From IMG/VR virus record IMGVR_UViG_3300011271_000007, positions 1 to 39,849 of that record: 39,849 bases of DNA. The stretch is one strand, 5' to 3'. Of this stretch, positions 37,602 through 39,849 are shown one piece after another. This DNA comes from a virus. The notes under the pieces are model-generated. The model did not search any database, was not told the DNA's origin, and saw only the letters and a list, made by a program, of their open reading frames with translations. A program made the translations under genes and the position numbers. How positions within the stretch are numbered: position 1 is the stretch's first letter; every line of letters begins with the position of its first letter.

Positions 37602-38255
37602 ATGGCTTATAACCCTCCTAAACTTGTCAGACAAGTTTTTACATCTTCGGGTACCTATACTCCAACTACCAATATGGTTTATTGTGATATTGAGGTTGTC
37701 GGTGGTGGAGGCGGATCTGGTGGTGGAGGAGCCACAGGAGCTACAACCATTGTGGTTACCGGAGGCGGTGGAGCTGGTGGATATGCTAGAAAGCTAGTAA
37801 CAGCTGCAACTATCGGAGCTTCTCAAACCGTGACTATTGGAGCTGCCGGGGCTGCTGGAACGAATGCGCCTGGCAATGGCGGAAATGGAGGAACCACATC
37901 TGTTGGATCTATTGTATCTGCAACAGGTGGAACAGGTTCATTAGCTCAAAATGCTGCAGTGTCTATTTCTGCAAGCGGCGTCACTGGTGTCGCAGGTGGC
38001 GCCGGATCTAGTGGTGATTTTAATACTACTGGAGGCAGTGGACAGGCTCCTTTCGGTTTTTATACAGCCACGACAGGTGGCGTAATTTATAATGGAGCGG
38101 CCGGAAGCGTATTTTATGGTGGTGATGCATATGGCGCTGGCAGTAGTTATGGCGGCGGCGGGATTGGTGTGGCTTCTAGCATAAACGCAGCCGCAGGAGG
38201 AGGAAATGCAGGATTTAAGGGAATTGTTATCATCACTGAATATATTACTGCTTAA
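37602..38255 (+). CDS. Glycine-rich distal adhesin candidate (217 aa)
   Basis: ATG at 37602 follows GAAAGG. The first 40 residues (FTSSGTYTPTTNMVYCDIEVVGGGGGSGGG) are characteristic of glycine-rich tail-tip proteins. The body has long Gly-rich polyglycine loops alternating with short beta strands (GGGGAGGYARKLV, GNGGNGGTTS, YGGGGIGVAS), like the polyglycine sandwich of phage receptor-binding tips. It ends in GIVIITEYITA. It probably binds the host surface. The high Gly/Ala content is unlike the rest of the genome. Confidence 0.65.
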   Translation: MAYNPPKLVRQVFTSSGTYTPTTNMVYCDIEVVGGGGGSGGGGATGATTIVVTGGGGAGGYARKLVTAATIGASQTVTIGAAGAAGTNAPGNGGNGGTTSVGSIVSATGGTGSLAQNAAVSISASGVTGVAGGAGSSGDFNTTGGSGQAPFGFYTATTGGVIYNGAAGSVFYGGDAYGAGSSYGGGGIGVASSINAAAGGGNAGFKGIVIITEYITA

Positions 38256-38278
38256 TTAATCTTAAATATAAATAAATT

Positions 38279-38770
38279 ATGGCTTATGAAGGTGTAACAG
38301 GCGCAGCTTTTTGTTCATTCAATGCTTATCTCAATGCGAATGTTACAAATGCTACAGGAGATGGAACTACAGTCGTTCCTATAGTGTTAAATAGTACCGC
38401 CTTTAACGTAGGAAGTAATTTTTCTACAGGAACAGGAATTTTTACAGCTCCTGTAACAGGTAAGTATCTTTTTTGTGGAACAGTTAGCATAGGAAATATT
38501 GGCGTTCATACCAATGGTAGATTTTTTATTGAAATATTTAACGGCGCTTCAAATGTGCAAGACATAGAATTTGCCAGTTTCTCTCCTGTAAATTCGGCAG
38601 GAACTAATGTTTATACAGCAACAGGATCTTTTGTTTGTCAAATGACAGCAGGTTGGCTAGCTGAACTTACTTGTGTTGTATCTGGAAGCACAAAGACAAT
38701 TACGCTAAACGGATCAAATGCTCTTGCAACAACACCCTATTGTCAATTTTCCGGATATTTACTCGAATAG
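38279..38770 (+). CDS. C1q/TNF-like fibre head protein (163 aa)
   Basis: The sequence follows the C1q-like jelly-roll pattern: AAFCSFNAYLNANVTNATGDGTTVVPIVLNS, FNVGSNFSTGTGIFTAPVTGKYLFCGTVSI, then RFFIEIFNG and an ending ...NALATTPYCQFSGYLLE. Phages use such trimeric heads as receptor-binding modules. ATG at 38279 lacks a ribosome binding site, so translation may be coupled to the preceding gene. It is the last rightward gene, three bases from a convergent gene. Confidence 0.65.
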   Translation: MAYEGVTGAAFCSFNAYLNANVTNATGDGTTVVPIVLNSTAFNVGSNFSTGTGIFTAPVTGKYLFCGTVSIGNIGVHTNGRFFIEIFNGASNVQDIEFASFSPVNSAGTNVYTATGSFVCQMTAGWLAELTCVVSGSTKTITLNGSNALATTPYCQFSGYLLE

Positions 38771-38772
38771 TC

Positions 38773-38994
38773 TTAATCATTATTCGCAAAACGATATAAG
38801 ATATCATAATATGCGTTAATACGTCCTTCTAAAAATATCCATCTATTTTCTGTAATATAATTTTCATCTACAGTCATATAAGACATCTCTTTTGAGATCT
38901 CATCGATTTGTTCTTGCAAATAGTCTTTAAGACATAATTCAGACCCGCATAAGACACCAGGCATTAAACTGGCTATCAATATGATTTTATTCAT
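38773..38994 (-). CDS. Small secreted protein with signal peptide (73 aa)
   Basis: The N-terminus MNKIILIASLMPGVLCGSE is a typical signal peptide: Lys, hydrophobic core, then Gly-Ser-Glu. A cleavage site is likely near residues 16-18. The mature part is helical and acidic, with a Cys. ATG at 38994 overlaps the stop of the upstream gene (ATGA). A periplasmic role in lysis or superinfection exclusion is possible but unsupported. Confidence 0.55.
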   Translation of the reverse strand: MNKIILIASLMPGVLCGSELCLKDYLQEQIDEISKEMSYMTVDENYITENRWIFLEGRINAYYDILYRFANND

Positions 38995-39635
38995 GGATTT
39001 TCCTCTGCTTCCATATTAAAGTACGACCAATCCACGATTTCACTATCAACATAAGTATGCGTAGGCCTTTTTTCGCGTTCGTCGTCTATTCTAAAGCAGT
39101 AGATCATAGTATTGAATATCTTATCAAACAATTCATAATCATCGTCTATATCGACTTTTAAGGCATATACCGAAAGAAAATCATCGGCAAAGATAGCAGC
39201 AATCAATCCATTTACATGACTCTTATAGTCGAATTTAAGATAATGATGCTGAATGCATTTAAAGAGCACTTTCTTGACTTCAAAATTTTTAACCTTTTCG
39301 TTGATTTTGAATTTGAGCAAATCAATGTTTTTCATGCCGGATATGTAATAGATGCGCCTTGAGTCATAGGCTAAATTTATTTGTTCCTCTTTGCCATCGT
39401 AGCGTATGTAAGAATCAGCAGAAAGGGCGTCAAAGAAAAAAAGGAATATGAAGAGAAACAATATGGCTAAAATATGCTTGCAATCTTTGATCTGTCTTTT
39501 TTGCTGCCTCTTTTTTTCATGCCTAAGCTCCCTCATCTCATCTTCAAGCCATTTGTTAGAAGCATTCATAGAACCTCCTGTTTTACAAATACAATCTAGG
39601 GTATGTTCAAAACATACTTGGCATTCACCTGACAT
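38991..39635 (-). CDS. Single-pass membrane protein with possible dual start (214 or 192 aa)
   Basis: Two starts have their own ribosome binding sites: ATG at 39635 (GAGGATAAT), giving a Cys-rich start CQVCFEHTLDCIC, and ATG at 39569 (AGGAGG four bases before it), giving MNASNKWLEDEMRELRHEKK. Both share a basic helix, a membrane span (ILAILFLFIFLFFFDAL at about residues 54-70 of the longer form) and a soluble C-terminal domain rich in Tyr and Asp. N-in topology follows from the basic residues before the span. No family is recognised. Confidence 0.6.
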   Translation of the reverse strand: MSGECQVCFEHTLDCICKTGGSMNASNKWLEDEMRELRHEKKRQQKRQIKDCKHILAILFLFIFLFFFDALSADSYIRYDGKEEQINLAYDSRRIYYISGMKNIDLLKFKINEKVKNFEVKKVLFKCIQHHYLKFDYKSHVNGLIAAIFADDFLSVYALKVDIDDDYELFDKIFNTMIYCFRIDDEREKRPTHTYVDSEIVDWSYFNMEAEENP

Positions 39636-39846
39636 TATTATCCTCTTCTTTATTAAATCTTTTAAACTTACAAGTTTCACCTGTGTCGATCTGGATCTCT
39701 AAATCTGAATTGGAATGCTCTGTATTCAAGTCGTGTAAAAAAGCTTTGCTGAATTCTATTAGAGAGTATAGTGAAGTAGAAGGGTCTTTGAGTAAAGTGC
39801 TCTGTCTTGCCTTCAAGTTCTTTTTCTTTCGTCTTAATCCGCTCAT
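39625..39846 (-). CDS. Small basic/acidic hypothetical protein at the circle junction (73 aa)
   Basis: ATG lies at 39846, inside the terminal repeat (its copy is at base 120). Its GGAG ribosome binding site is visible just upstream at bases 126-129. The product begins MSGLRRKKKNLKARQ and ends in an acidic Asn-rich tail. It overlaps the 122-residue frame upstream in another phase and the next gene's start downstream. No family is recognised. Confidence 0.55.
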   Translation of the reverse strand: MSGLRRKKKNLKARQSTLLKDPSTSLYSLIEFSKAFLHDLNTEHSNSDLEIQIDTGETCKFKRFNKEEDNNVR

Positions 39847-39849
39847 ATA
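39727..39849. repeat. Terminal direct repeat, right copy
   Basis: This is the exact second copy of bases 1-123. It contains the start codon of the 73-residue leftward gene that begins at 39846, which the same bases repeat at position 120. Confidence 0.95.

Noticed and set aside
1-39849. CRISPR array
   Set aside because: No regularly spaced direct repeats with unique spacers were seen. The only periodic repeats are inside the fibre gene.

Overview
The window is a complete or nearly complete genome of a tailed phage of the podovirus type. It has a P22-like portal, an N4-gp56-family capsid protein, a gp10-like tail nozzle candidate and several ejection-protein candidates. The first 123 bases recur exactly as the last 123 (1-123 = 39727-39849), so the molecule closes into a circle of about 39.7 kb or is terminally redundant. 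The DNA is AT-rich, genes are tightly packed with many TGATG/ATGA/TAATG junctions, and the genetic code looks standard. The host is probably Gram-negative (one lipoprotein with a lipobox), but I cannot name it. No integrase, DNA polymerase, helicase or endolysin is recognisable.

Layout. A leftward cassette of small genes runs from 2767 down through 1 and, across the circle junction, to 38773. It holds small membrane and zinc-ribbon proteins, a metallophosphoesterase and an HNH endonuclease. A short rightward cassette (2896-3627) ends in a lipoprotein. A leftward early operon (6843-3581) encodes a RecT-type annealing protein, a YqaJ-type exonuclease and small proteins. It diverges from a Cro-like gene (6948) across a control region with opposed promoters and a 7-8-7 inverted-repeat operator. 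Rightward replication genes (7363-9914) follow: winged-helix replication proteins and a RusA-like resolvase. They include a 310-base gene-free region full of inverted repeats. From 10755 to 11701 there is a cluster of very small genes on both strands. The rightward late region begins with the terminase subunits (11748-14511). It continues through portal, small conserved virion proteins, scaffold, capsid, head-tail proteins, tail, ejection proteins and a set of repetitive fibres and adhesins ending with a C1q-like protein (38770). Three leftward islands interrupt it: 17619-18312, a tRNA-Asn plus degenerate nuclease (19373-19812), and an HNH plus small genes (31648-32634).

The most striking feature is in the large terminase. 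The ATPase-nuclease gene carries an intein just before its last nuclease aspartate. A complete HNH endonuclease gene of the phage homing type is nested inside that intein in a different reading frame, with its own ribosome binding site and stop, while the terminase-intein frame stays open through it. Other unusual points are two structural genes whose best start codon is ATT, a 19-20 base palindrome at four dispersed sites, a leader motif shared by two virion genes, and a nuclease gene whose stop codon lies inside a tRNA gene.
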